Source: Deltaproteobacteria bacterium (lineage in GTDB: Bacteria; Desulfobacterota; Desulfuromonadia; Desulfuromonadales; BM103). Taken from it: a DNA stretch of 34,560 nt. This document shows, piece after piece, positions 15,951 to 24,148 of this stretch. Numbering within the stretch: the first letter of the stretch is position 1; every line of letters starts with the position of its first letter. The notes beneath the pieces were generated by a model that worked only from the letters and a program-made list of their open reading frames with translations, ran no database searches and had not been told where the DNA came from. The position numbers were made by a program, and so were the translations under genes. The stretch is taken from assembly GCA_024279915.1 (NCBI GenBank), contig JAJRRB010000063.1:1-34560 (forward strand). Reading direction: 5' to 3'.

Positions 15951-17272
15951 AAGCGACCGAACTACTCTCGACCCTCCCAAGTGGCTGGCAAACCGTGCCG
16001 ATCAAAGCGGCCTGCTACTTCACTGTTAGTAATGTTGATAAACACTCGATAGAAGATGAGATTCCGGTCCGACTCTGCAATTACACTGACGTTTACAAAA
16101 ATGAACGTGTATCTCCGGAGCTCGAATTAATGGCGGCCACTGCCACACAAGATGAAATCGAGAAATTTCATCTTGTGGTTGGTGATGTCATTATTACCAA
16201 GGATTCAGAATCTTGGGACGATATTGGTATCCCTGCGTATGTTGAGGCCACAGCGGAAGACTTTGTTTGTGGTTATCACCTTGCCTTCATGCGCCCGAAC
16301 AATGAGTTGCTTGATGGGCGATTTCTTTTCCGTTGTGTACAATCACGGCCAGTCGCACTCCAATTGGAATTGGAAGCAAGTGGAGTAACACGATATGGCT
16401 TGCCGAAGGGTGCCATTGGTAATGCGATTATCCCTTTGCCATCGCTCGAAACTCAGCGCCTGATCGCCGACTACCTCGACCGCGAAACCGCGCGCATCGA
16501 TACGCTGGTGGTGGAAAAGGAAAAGATGCTGGTCCTATTGGAAGAAAAGCGCTTAGCCCTCATCAGCCGCGCCGTCACCCGCGGTCTCGACCCCACCTCT
16601 CCCCTCAAACCCTCCGGCCTCGACTGGCTAGGGGATATCCCGGCGCATTGGGACGTGATTCAAGTGAGATTTGCTTGCCCATCCTTACAGACGGGGCCGT
16701 TTGGTTCACAGCTTCACGCTGAAGAGTACATTGATAATGGGACACCCGTTATCAATCCAGTCCATTTGAAGGACAACAAGATCACCCCTGACTATGGCAT
16801 ATCCGTCGATGATGAGACGGCTGATCGTCTCAGTGTGCATAAGCTCAAGGAAGGTGATGTTGTTTTTGGGCGACGTGGCGAGCTTGGCCGATGTGGTGTT
16901 GTCGAACTGTCTCAAGTTGGTTGGCTATGTGGCACGGGCAGTCTTCGCGTTCGCTGCGATCAGACCATGGTTGACCCCAAGTATCTAGCTTTAGTTTTCA
17001 ATGGGACAGACGCTGCCAAGCGTTTAACTGTTGAGTCAGTAGGGTCCACAATGGACAACCTTAATACGGAGATGCTTAGCCATTTTCGCATCCCTTACCC
17101 ATCGATCGACGAACAGAAGGTCATCGTTTCTCAAGTGGAAACAGCCCATACGAAAACTCGCAAACTCATCGACCAACTACTTAAATCCATCGATCTTGCT
17201 AAAGAACGCCGCGCCGCTCTGATAACCGCCGCAGTGACCGGACTAATCCCCATAGAGGAGATAAGCGTATGA
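15947..17272 (+). CDS. hsdS: Type I restriction-modification specificity subunit HsdS
   Basis: The 441-residue specificity subunit has two target-recognition domains, each opening with a typical W motif (LPSGWQTVPI; WLGDIPAHWDVIQV). Each is followed by a conserved helical repeat: PSLETQRLIADYLDRETARID at about 165 and PSIDEQKVIVSQVE near 385. It therefore recognises a bipartite sequence. It starts at GTG 15947, overlapping the hsdM stop, and ends in ATGA shared with the next gene. The recognition sequence cannot be read from the DNA. Confidence 0.94.
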   Translation: MKATELLSTLPSGWQTVPIKAACYFTVSNVDKHSIEDEIPVRLCNYTDVYKNERVSPELELMAATATQDEIEKFHLVVGDVIITKDSESWDDIGIPAYVEATAEDFVCGYHLAFMRPNNELLDGRFLFRCVQSRPVALQLELEASGVTRYGLPKGAIGNAIIPLPSLETQRLIADYLDRETARIDTLVVEKEKMLVLLEEKRLALISRAVTRGLDPTSPLKPSGLDWLGDIPAHWDVIQVRFACPSLQTGPFGSQLHAEEYIDNGTPVINPVHLKDNKITPDYGISVDDETADRLSVHKLKEGDVVFGRRGELGRCGVVELSQVGWLCGTGSLRVRCDQTMVDPKYLALVFNGTDAAKRLTVESVGSTMDNLNTEMLSHFRIPYPSIDEQKVIVSQVETAHTKTRKLIDQLLKSIDLAKERRAALITAAVTGLIPIEEISV

Positions 17273-18474
17273 AATTGGAACGCCTCAGCCTCGTCTACTG
17301 CGGTGGTTTTGAGCAGATCGGCATCGACTTCGAGAAAGACGTCACCCTGATTGCCGGGGTCAACGGCGTCGGTAAGTCCACGCTGCTACGCCTAATCGCC
17401 ATTCTGTTGTCGAAAGCCAACCGGCGGCTCCGCTTGACCGGCGAGCGGCCGCTTAAATTCAACAAAGATCACGTATTCATTGGCGCATCTACCGCAACTG
17501 CCAAGCTTACCTTCGACATTGCGGAACGGAAGTTGATTGCCGACCTTAACGTCAAGATAAATCGAAAACAGTTAGAAAAATTCGATTTAGTAGGTCTGTC
17601 AGATAAAGCAATACATCAAAACATGCTGTCGGTGCTGTATACCCCTAAACGCCAGTTGCCAGGGCAGCCTCGAACTCTGCCGGAAGCCAGACCCTTCGAC
17701 CCTTCCATCGCCTATAGTCACGCCTTGCACGATCGTGAAGTCGAGTTGCGCGAATTCATGCACTGGTTCCGGACCCAGGAGAAACTGGGGGGCACCAACG
17801 AGCCGCGCCGCTTAAAAGTGTTGGACGCCCTGCGGGCTGTGGCCAACGAACTGGTGCCGGAGTTCAGCAACCTGCGAATACAGGAGAGCCCGCGCCTCGG
17901 TTTTGTTGTGGACAAGTGCGGCCAGCCCTTTTACCTGCATCAGCTCTCCGACGGTGAACGCGGCCTGCTGGCGCTGGTGTTCGATCTGACCCGCCGCCTG
18001 GCTATCGCCAACCCTGAAAGCGACAATCCCATTGCCGAGGGGGTTGCGCTGGTACTCATCGACGAGATTGAATTGCATCTGCATCCGAAATGGCAGCGGA
18101 ATGTGATCAAGCTGCTACCGTCAATTTTCAAGAGCTGTCAATTCGTAATCACAACCCATTCACCTCAGGTTATAGGTGAGGTTCAAGCCCGAGCCGTGAG
18201 GATACTTTCCATTAAGGACGGCCGAGTCGTCAGAGAAACACCCGGCATGGCTTACGGTGCCGACTCGAACTGGATATTGAATGTCCTGATGGGTGCCGAC
18301 GAGATGAGCGAGGATATTGAAAAGGATCTTGAGGAAATCGCGCGCCTTATCTCAGAGCGAAAGCTAACACTCGCCAGAGAAAAAGTTGATGATCTTCGGA
18401 CACGCGTCGGTAATACAGAGGCTATTCAAAAACTGGTCTCCACCATCGAACGGATTGAGCGGCTGGGCAAATGA
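17269..18474 (+). CDS. ptuA: PtuA-like AAA ATPase (Septu-type defence)
   Basis: The 401-residue ABC/SMC-like ATPase has Walker A GVNGVGKST (30-38), the signature LSDGER (226-231), Walker B LVLIDEIELHLHP (Asp265, Glu266) and the switch histidine in ITTHSPQ near 293. With the HNH protein next to it, this matches the two-gene Septu pattern, in which the ATPase binds and controls the nuclease during phage infection. It overlaps both hsdS and the HNH gene by ATGA, so translation is coupled inside the hsd operon. It could instead be a general OLD/RecF-like ATPase; the neighbour favours PtuA. Confidence 0.8.
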   Translation: MKLERLSLVYCGGFEQIGIDFEKDVTLIAGVNGVGKSTLLRLIAILLSKANRRLRLTGERPLKFNKDHVFIGASTATAKLTFDIAERKLIADLNVKINRKQLEKFDLVGLSDKAIHQNMLSVLYTPKRQLPGQPRTLPEARPFDPSIAYSHALHDREVELREFMHWFRTQEKLGGTNEPRRLKVLDALRAVANELVPEFSNLRIQESPRLGFVVDKCGQPFYLHQLSDGERGLLALVFDLTRRLAIANPESDNPIAEGVALVLIDEIELHLHPKWQRNVIKLLPSIFKSCQFVITTHSPQVIGEVQARAVRILSIKDGRVVRETPGMAYGADSNWILNVLMGADEMSEDIEKDLEEIARLISERKLTLAREKVDDLRTRVGNTEAIQKLVSTIERIERLGK

Positions 18475-19172
18475 GAAGGATTGTAAAGAACCAGACGCCT
18501 GAGTGCTTGCAAACATTTATCAACGAGCAACTTGGGATCGAACCTGAGCCGGTCAATGTAAACTACAGGTGTTTTCGCGCCAAAGCAGATTTGCTCGCTA
18601 TTCTGACGGCTGAGCAATTCGGTCTGTGTGGTTATACGGGCGCACCTGTCGATGAAAGAATCTCAAACCTTAAAAGCCCATCCGGTCAAGCTTCATTCAG
18701 AAATCATATCGAGCACTTGAAGTGCCAGGCAACTTGCCGGCAAGAATTGACGGATTCTGGTGGCGAGTATGGCAAAGACCTTTGCGATGATCTCAACTAT
18801 TTCAACATGATCGCTGCGGTTGAAGTGCGGGGGGCAGAAAACGAACACTTCGGTGCAGTAAAAAAGAGAGATCTTCCATTAGCTGTGCTGCCTACCCAGG
18901 GAGAATGTGATGAATACTTTAAATTTCGCGAGGTGGATGGTGGCATAGATGGTTTGAACGAGGATGCTGAGAAGAGTATCAGTGTGCTTGACCTTGATCA
19001 TGACACCCTTAAAGGCTGGAGAAAATCGGCTGTTGATGCGTGGCTAGATCCTGAGGTTATTCAAACTCGTCAAGATTTTGAGGCCGTGGTCCAGGAAATG
19101 GAGGCGCTTGTTGAAGAAAAGCTTCCAGAATACGCATTTGTCATCGGGTCGATTGCAAAGGAGTATCTATGA
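18471..19172 (+). CDS. ptuB: PtuB-like HNH endonuclease
   Basis: This 233-residue protein begins MRRIVKNQTP, like the TIGR02646/PtuB family. Its HNH core reads HIEHLKCQ (His79, Glu81, His82) followed by DLNYFNMIAA (Asn109-Asn112). The zinc CxxC usually found ahead of the core is only partly kept (LCGYTG), so metal binding there may be lost or different. As the partner of the ATPase it would be the toxic effector that cuts nucleic acid on activation. It overlaps the ATPase and hsdR by ATGA. Confidence 0.8.
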   Translation: MRRIVKNQTPECLQTFINEQLGIEPEPVNVNYRCFRAKADLLAILTAEQFGLCGYTGAPVDERISNLKSPSGQASFRNHIEHLKCQATCRQELTDSGGEYGKDLCDDLNYFNMIAAVEVRGAENEHFGAVKKRDLPLAVLPTQGECDEYFKFREVDGGIDGLNEDAEKSISVLDLDHDTLKGWRKSAVDAWLDPEVIQTRQDFEAVVQEMEALVEEKLPEYAFVIGSIAKEYL

Positions 19173-20311
19173 TGAAACAAACCTCCGAAGCCGCCTTTGA
19201 AACTGCTATTGAGACCGTCTTGCTGGGCAACGGTTACGGCAAGCTCCCCTCAGGCGCATTCGATACCAAGCGGGCAATCTTTCCTGAAGAAGCGTTAGTC
19301 TTCATCCGAGAAACCCAAGCAAAGACCTGGGAAAAGCTGGAAGCCCTACACGGACCTGAAACCAGCGAGCGTGTGTTGCAGGCCCTTTGCAAATGGCTGG
19401 ATACTCACGGCGCACTTACCACGCTGCGTCACGGCTTTAAGTGTTTCGGCAAGACTCTTCGTATTGCCTTCTTCCGTCCGGCCCATGGACTTAACCCAGA
19501 GCTTGAGGGGCGCTATCGGGCTAACCGATTGGGTATTACCCGGCAGCTTTACTTCAGCAATAAGAATCAAAAATCGCTGGATGTGGTGCTATCGGTCAAC
19601 GGCGTTCCCGTGGTAACCCTGGAGCTAAAAAATCCTCTCTCTGGCCAGACGACGGCCAACGCTATCCATCAATATCGCCACGATCGTGATCCGCGCGAAC
19701 CAATCTTTCTGTTTACTAAGCGTACCCTGGTGCATTTTGCTGTTGATACCGAAGAGGCGCACATGACGACGCGCCTGGCTGGTACCAGTACCCATTTTCT
19801 TCCGTTTAACCGGGGGAGTCAGGGTGGTGCAGGCAATGAGCCTGACAAGGACGGTCGTAACTACAAGACTGCTTATCTTTGGGAAGAGGTATTGCAACGG
19901 GACAGTCTGCTGGATCTTCTGGAGCGTTTTCTTCACCTTAATGTCGAAGAAAAGGTTACGGACGAAGGTAAAAAGGTTCGCAAGGAGACCATGATTTTCC
20001 CCCGTTATCACCAGCTGCAGGCCGTACGAGAATTGGTGATGGCGGCGAGCTCCGAAGGCGTGGGCCACAACTATCTGGTGGAGCACTCGGCGGGCAGTGG
20101 GAAGAGCAACACCATTGGCTGGTTAGCACATCGGCTTTCGTCTCTGCATAGCGGTCAAGATGAGCGCATCTTTGACAGCGTGGTGGTGATAACCGACCGG
20201 GTCGTGCTTGACCGCCAGTTACAGAATACGATCTATCAGTTTGATCATCGACAAGGTGTGGTGTTGAAGATTGACGAGGATTCGCGCCAGCTTGCAGAGG
20301 CCCTGGAATAG
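19169..20311 (+). CDS. hsdR: HsdR, N-terminal part: nuclease domain and Walker A, cut by in-frame TAG
   Basis: The 380-residue first part of the type I restriction subunit contains the PD-(D/E)XK nuclease (LDVVLSVNGVPVVTLELKNP, with the catalytic Asp and Glu-x-Lys) and helicase Walker A HSAGSGKSN. It stops at TAG 20309-20311 in the middle of the first RecA-like domain (RQLAEALE, then stop). The same frame continues directly with GVPIIITTLQKFPF, which is the expected next stretch of HsdR. So one in-frame amber codon interrupts an otherwise full-length gene of about 1,010 codons. Unless the codon is read through, restriction should be lost while modification remains. Confidence 0.9.
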   Translation: MMKQTSEAAFETAIETVLLGNGYGKLPSGAFDTKRAIFPEEALVFIRETQAKTWEKLEALHGPETSERVLQALCKWLDTHGALTTLRHGFKCFGKTLRIAFFRPAHGLNPELEGRYRANRLGITRQLYFSNKNQKSLDVVLSVNGVPVVTLELKNPLSGQTTANAIHQYRHDRDPREPIFLFTKRTLVHFAVDTEEAHMTTRLAGTSTHFLPFNRGSQGGAGNEPDKDGRNYKTAYLWEEVLQRDSLLDLLERFLHLNVEEKVTDEGKKVRKETMIFPRYHQLQAVRELVMAASSEGVGHNYLVEHSAGSGKSNTIGWLAHRLSSLHSGQDERIFDSVVVITDRVVLDRQLQNTIYQFDHRQGVVLKIDEDSRQLAEALE

Positions 20312-20314
20312 GGT

Positions 20315-22201
20315 GTGCCGATCATCATCACCACCTTGCAGAAATTCCCCTTTGTCTCTGGGCAGTTGATGAAGATGGCCGAGGAACGTGGCGAAGGGAA
20401 AAGTTACCTGCCGACTCGCAAGTACGCGGTGATTATCGACGAGGCGCACAGCTCCCAATCTGGCGAGACGGCGACCGAACTGAAAGGTGTGCTGGCTGGA
20501 GCCGAACTGATCAAAAAAGCACGGGAAGCAGCTCAGGAGGACGGTGAAGTTGACCTGGAACGATTGTTTCGTTCTATGGCTAAGCGCGGTCGCCAGCCCA
20601 ACATGAGCTTTTTCGCTTTTACCGCTACCCCGAAACACAAGACCCTTGCGATTTTCGGGCGGGATGGTGAACCCTCTCATCGATACACCATGCGCCAAGC
20701 TATCGAGGAAGGGTTCATCGAAGATGTACTCAAAAGCTATGTCACTTACAAAACCTACTATCGGTTGACCAAAAAGGCCGAGGACGATCCCAATGTTGAG
20801 CGCAAGAGGGCGGCGCGGGCTCTTGCGCGTTTCATGCGCCTGCATCCCCACAACATTGGTCAGAAGACCGAGGTGATGGTTGAACATTTCTACCAGCATA
20901 CTCGCCATAAGATAGGCGGTCACGCCAAGGGGATGGTGGTGACGGGGTCCAGACTTGAGGCTGTTCGCTACAAGCTTGAGTTTGATCGCTATATAAGTGA
21001 AAAGGGTTATCCGATAAAGAGTCTAGTCGCCTTCTCTGGTACGGTGGAAGACGACAAAGTCCCGGAGAAAACCTACACCGAAGTCGAGATGAATGACGGG
21101 GTGAGGGAAAGAGAGCTGCCTGAGACTTTTGCTAAGACTGATTATCGAGTGTTGTTGGTGGCCGAAAAGTACCAGACCGGTTTTGACCAACCTTTGCTAC
21201 ACACTATGTACGTGGATAAACGGCTAGCGGGTATTCAGGCAGTGCAAACCCTTTCACGGCTAAATCGCACACACCCACTTAAGGACGATACCTTCGTTCT
21301 CGATTTCGTTAATGATCCTGAGGAAATCCAGGAAGCTTTCCGCCAGTATTACGACGGGTCAGTTATCGGCGAAGATGTTGATCCAGATCGTCTTTATGAG
21401 GTGAAGGCGGAGCTCGACGAGACCGGCATTTACCTTCAAACTGAAGTGGATGAGTTCTCGCATATTTTCTTTGCACCCAAGCGTCGTCAAAGTCCTACTG
21501 ACCACAAGAATATGAATGCCATTCTTGATCAGGCAGTTGCACGCTTCATCGACCTACAAAACGATGAAGAGGAAGAAGCAGAATTGTGGCGCGGCAAAGT
21601 CCAGGCTCTCCGCAATCTCTACAGCTTCCTGAGCCAGGTCATTCCTTATCAAGATAGTGATCTGGAAAAGCTATTCACTTACTTGCGTCACCTGGCCTTA
21701 AAGCTGCCCAAACGTAAGAGCGGGCCCGGATATCAGTTTGACGAGGAAGTGGATCTCGCCTATTACCGGCTGCAAAAAATCAGTGAAGGGTCGATCAACC
21801 TTAGCGAAGGTTATGCAAAACCACTTGATGGGCCGCGTGAAGTGGGATCAGGTATGGTTCGAGAAGAAAACGTTACTCTGTCCAAGTTGATCGATCTGAT
21901 CAACGAGCGCTTTGGGGGTGAACTCACGGAGGCGGATCAACTTTTCTTTGACCAACTTTCGGAGGCTGCCAGCCAAAACGAGACGTTGCGTAAAGCAGCC
22001 GGGGTAAATTCACTCGATAAGTTCCAGCTGGTTTTTAGACAAGTTCTGGAATCGCTGTTCATCGAGCGTATGGAACTAAACGAAGAGCTTTTTTCGGACT
22101 ACATGAGTAAGCCGGAATTGCAGGAAGTTATCTCAAAATGGCTCGGTAGCCAGGTGTATAACAATCTTGTTAACCGCAGCAACAGCCCTTCAGGGGACTG
22201 A
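20315..22201 (+). CDS. hsdR: HsdR, C-terminal part: helicase domains after the TAG
   Basis: This remainder of HsdR lies in the same frame. It has Walker B YAVIIDEAHSSQSG, motif III FTATPK, the C-terminal helicase motifs (EKYQTGFDQPLLHTMYVDKRL; QTLSRLNRTHP) and the helical domain that contacts the methylase core. The GTG at 20315 has no convincing ribosome binding site, unlike the second half of the polymerase, so independent translation is doubtful. Either the gene is a pseudogene by one nonsense change, or TAG is decoded. Confidence 0.85.
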   Translation: MPIIITTLQKFPFVSGQLMKMAEERGEGKSYLPTRKYAVIIDEAHSSQSGETATELKGVLAGAELIKKAREAAQEDGEVDLERLFRSMAKRGRQPNMSFFAFTATPKHKTLAIFGRDGEPSHRYTMRQAIEEGFIEDVLKSYVTYKTYYRLTKKAEDDPNVERKRAARALARFMRLHPHNIGQKTEVMVEHFYQHTRHKIGGHAKGMVVTGSRLEAVRYKLEFDRYISEKGYPIKSLVAFSGTVEDDKVPEKTYTEVEMNDGVRERELPETFAKTDYRVLLVAEKYQTGFDQPLLHTMYVDKRLAGIQAVQTLSRLNRTHPLKDDTFVLDFVNDPEEIQEAFRQYYDGSVIGEDVDPDRLYEVKAELDETGIYLQTEVDEFSHIFFAPKRRQSPTDHKNMNAILDQAVARFIDLQNDEEEEAELWRGKVQALRNLYSFLSQVIPYQDSDLEKLFTYLRHLALKLPKRKSGPGYQFDEEVDLAYYRLQKISEGSINLSEGYAKPLDGPREVGSGMVREENVTLSKLIDLINERFGGELTEADQLFFDQLSEAASQNETLRKAAGVNSLDKFQLVFRQVLESLFIERMELNEELFSDYMSKPELQEVISKWLGSQVYNNLVNRSNSPSGD

Positions 22202-22309
22202 GTTCATGTCTGGGCATACGAAAAGTATTTCGATAATTATTGAATGGTTTGGTCCGTATAGCTTGGATTTGGGTACCTGAAGACGGGGATAAGGGGAGAT
22301 AGCTGGAAT

Positions 22310-24148
22310 ATGAATGAGGTAAATAAAGCGGAGACCATGACAGGTTTGTGCGAAGGTCAGATAGATAATAATAAGCTATGTAGGAAAACCATCTATGAAC
22401 TTTTAGGGGAAGATTTTTATATTCCTGCTTATCAGCGAGGATATCGTTGGTCAACTATTCAGGTTAAAGAGCTTCTAGACGATATCTGGGAATTTAGTCA
22501 ATCGGGGGATGATAAAGCATCTTTCTACTGTTTGCAGCCAGTTGTGGTGGTTAAAGGTGATGGTCATTGGGAAGTAGTAGATGGGCAGCAGCGACTTACT
22601 ACGCTTTATGTGATACTTCATTATTTAGAAAAAGAACACTTACGCCGGGAGTTGAAAGAAGCATATAAAAAATCTTTATTTACAATCGAATATGAAACTA
22701 GAAAAGAAAGCGAAGACTTTTTAAAAAACATTCGGGAAGATTCGGCCGATACAAATATAGATTTTTATCATATATACAAAGCCTATGAGACTGTTGAACG
22801 CTGGTTTAGTGACCGAGATTATAACGATAACAACGCATTCTTGGGCACATTATTGGCCAAGCCTGACACGCCCCATTCGGTACAGGTGATATGGTATGAC
22901 TTAACTGATGAATGCAGAGAAAATGATTATGCGATAGATGTTTTTTCCCGCATTAATATTGGAAAGATTCCTTTGACTAATGCCGAATTGGTTACAGCAT
23001 TATTTTTGCAAAGTAGCCATTTCCACCAAGAAAAAGCCAGTTTAAAGCAGATACAGATTGCCACAGAGTGGGATGCAATTGAAAAGAGTCTGCAAGAGCC
23101 CTCATTTTGGTATCTTCTTTATTCCCCAGATTCGAAGCGGCGATACGATTCGCGAATAGAGTATATTTTTGATTTGATGAAAGATAAGCCAGCTGGTGCT
23201 GAAACTTTCTATACTTTTCATGAGTTCAATGCCGCTTTCAGGGCCAGCAGGGAAGAGAAAGGCCGAGTTGATATTGATTCACTCTGGATGGAGGTGAAAA
23301 AGTACTTCCTGACATTTGATGAATGGTATCGTGATCGTGATTTATACCATTTGATCGGATTCTTAGTAGATTGCGGGGTATCAGTTCGAGAGATAAAAAC
23401 CAAATCCGAGGAAAGTGGTTTAACTAAGGCAGAATTTAAAGAGTATTTGAAAAGTGAAATACGTAAAAGGGTGTCGTACAAGCTAGACGCACTTGATTAT
23501 GATGATAAAAAGGCAATACGCAAAGTGCTTTTGCTTTTTAACATCCAAACTCTTTTGGCAACCAAAGAAGCCGATGTTCGCTTTCCCTTTGATCGATACA
23601 AAGAAGAAAACTGGGATATTGAGCATATTCGATCTCAGACAGATCAAGAGATGTCCGGGGATTCTTCACGCCGCGAATGGGCAAAAGATATACTGGAGTA
23701 TTTTGCTGGAACCAGGGACTATTCTGAAGCTGCTACAAGCGGCGATTCAGAAGAAATATCAGATTTTATTCGCAAAACATGCGAATTGTTGAGTGCAAAC
23801 AAGATCGATGATGCTTTGTTTAAAAGCCTTTATGATGGGATTGCAGCTGAATTTCAGGAGGATGATGCTTTCGGGATAGATGGTGTAGGGAACTTAACTC
23901 TGCTAGATGCAACAACTAATCGTAGCTACAAAAATGCGATGTTCCCCATTAAGCGTAGACGCATTATAGATAATGATATGAACGGTGTGTTTGTTCCTAT
24001 TTGCACTAAGAATGTATTCTTGAAGTTCTATAGTAAGAAATTAGGCGACGTTATGTATTGGAAGGAAACAGATGCCGACGATCACTTGGAGGCGATAAGG
24101 CAAGTTTTAAAAGAGTACCTGCCAAGTCAGGAGGATGCTCATGAGTGA
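22310..24148 (+). CDS. DUF262 + DUF1524 (GmrSD-type) restriction protein
   Basis: The 612-residue protein has an N-terminal DUF262 domain, a ParB-like NTPase/nuclease fold with IPAYQRGYRW (39-47) and VVDGQQRLTTLY (89-100). The C-terminal DUF1524 HNH-type region has WDIEHIRSQ (His439) and GNLTLLDATTNRSYKN near 527-542. This order is that of the fused GmrSD type IV enzymes, which cut modified phage DNA, and of SspE. The gene has distinctly lower GC than the hsd operon, suggesting separate acquisition. It is followed by a second DUF262 gene with an 8-base overlap, so the two form a pair. Confidence 0.88.
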   Translation: MNEVNKAETMTGLCEGQIDNNKLCRKTIYELLGEDFYIPAYQRGYRWSTIQVKELLDDIWEFSQSGDDKASFYCLQPVVVVKGDGHWEVVDGQQRLTTLYVILHYLEKEHLRRELKEAYKKSLFTIEYETRKESEDFLKNIREDSADTNIDFYHIYKAYETVERWFSDRDYNDNNAFLGTLLAKPDTPHSVQVIWYDLTDECRENDYAIDVFSRINIGKIPLTNAELVTALFLQSSHFHQEKASLKQIQIATEWDAIEKSLQEPSFWYLLYSPDSKRRYDSRIEYIFDLMKDKPAGAETFYTFHEFNAAFRASREEKGRVDIDSLWMEVKKYFLTFDEWYRDRDLYHLIGFLVDCGVSVREIKTKSEESGLTKAEFKEYLKSEIRKRVSYKLDALDYDDKKAIRKVLLLFNIQTLLATKEADVRFPFDRYKEENWDIEHIRSQTDQEMSGDSSRREWAKDILEYFAGTRDYSEAATSGDSEEISDFIRKTCELLSANKIDDALFKSLYDGIAAEFQEDDAFGIDGVGNLTLLDATTNRSYKNAMFPIKRRRIIDNDMNGVFVPICTKNVFLKFYSKKLGDVMYWKETDADDHLEAIRQVLKEYLPSQEDAHE

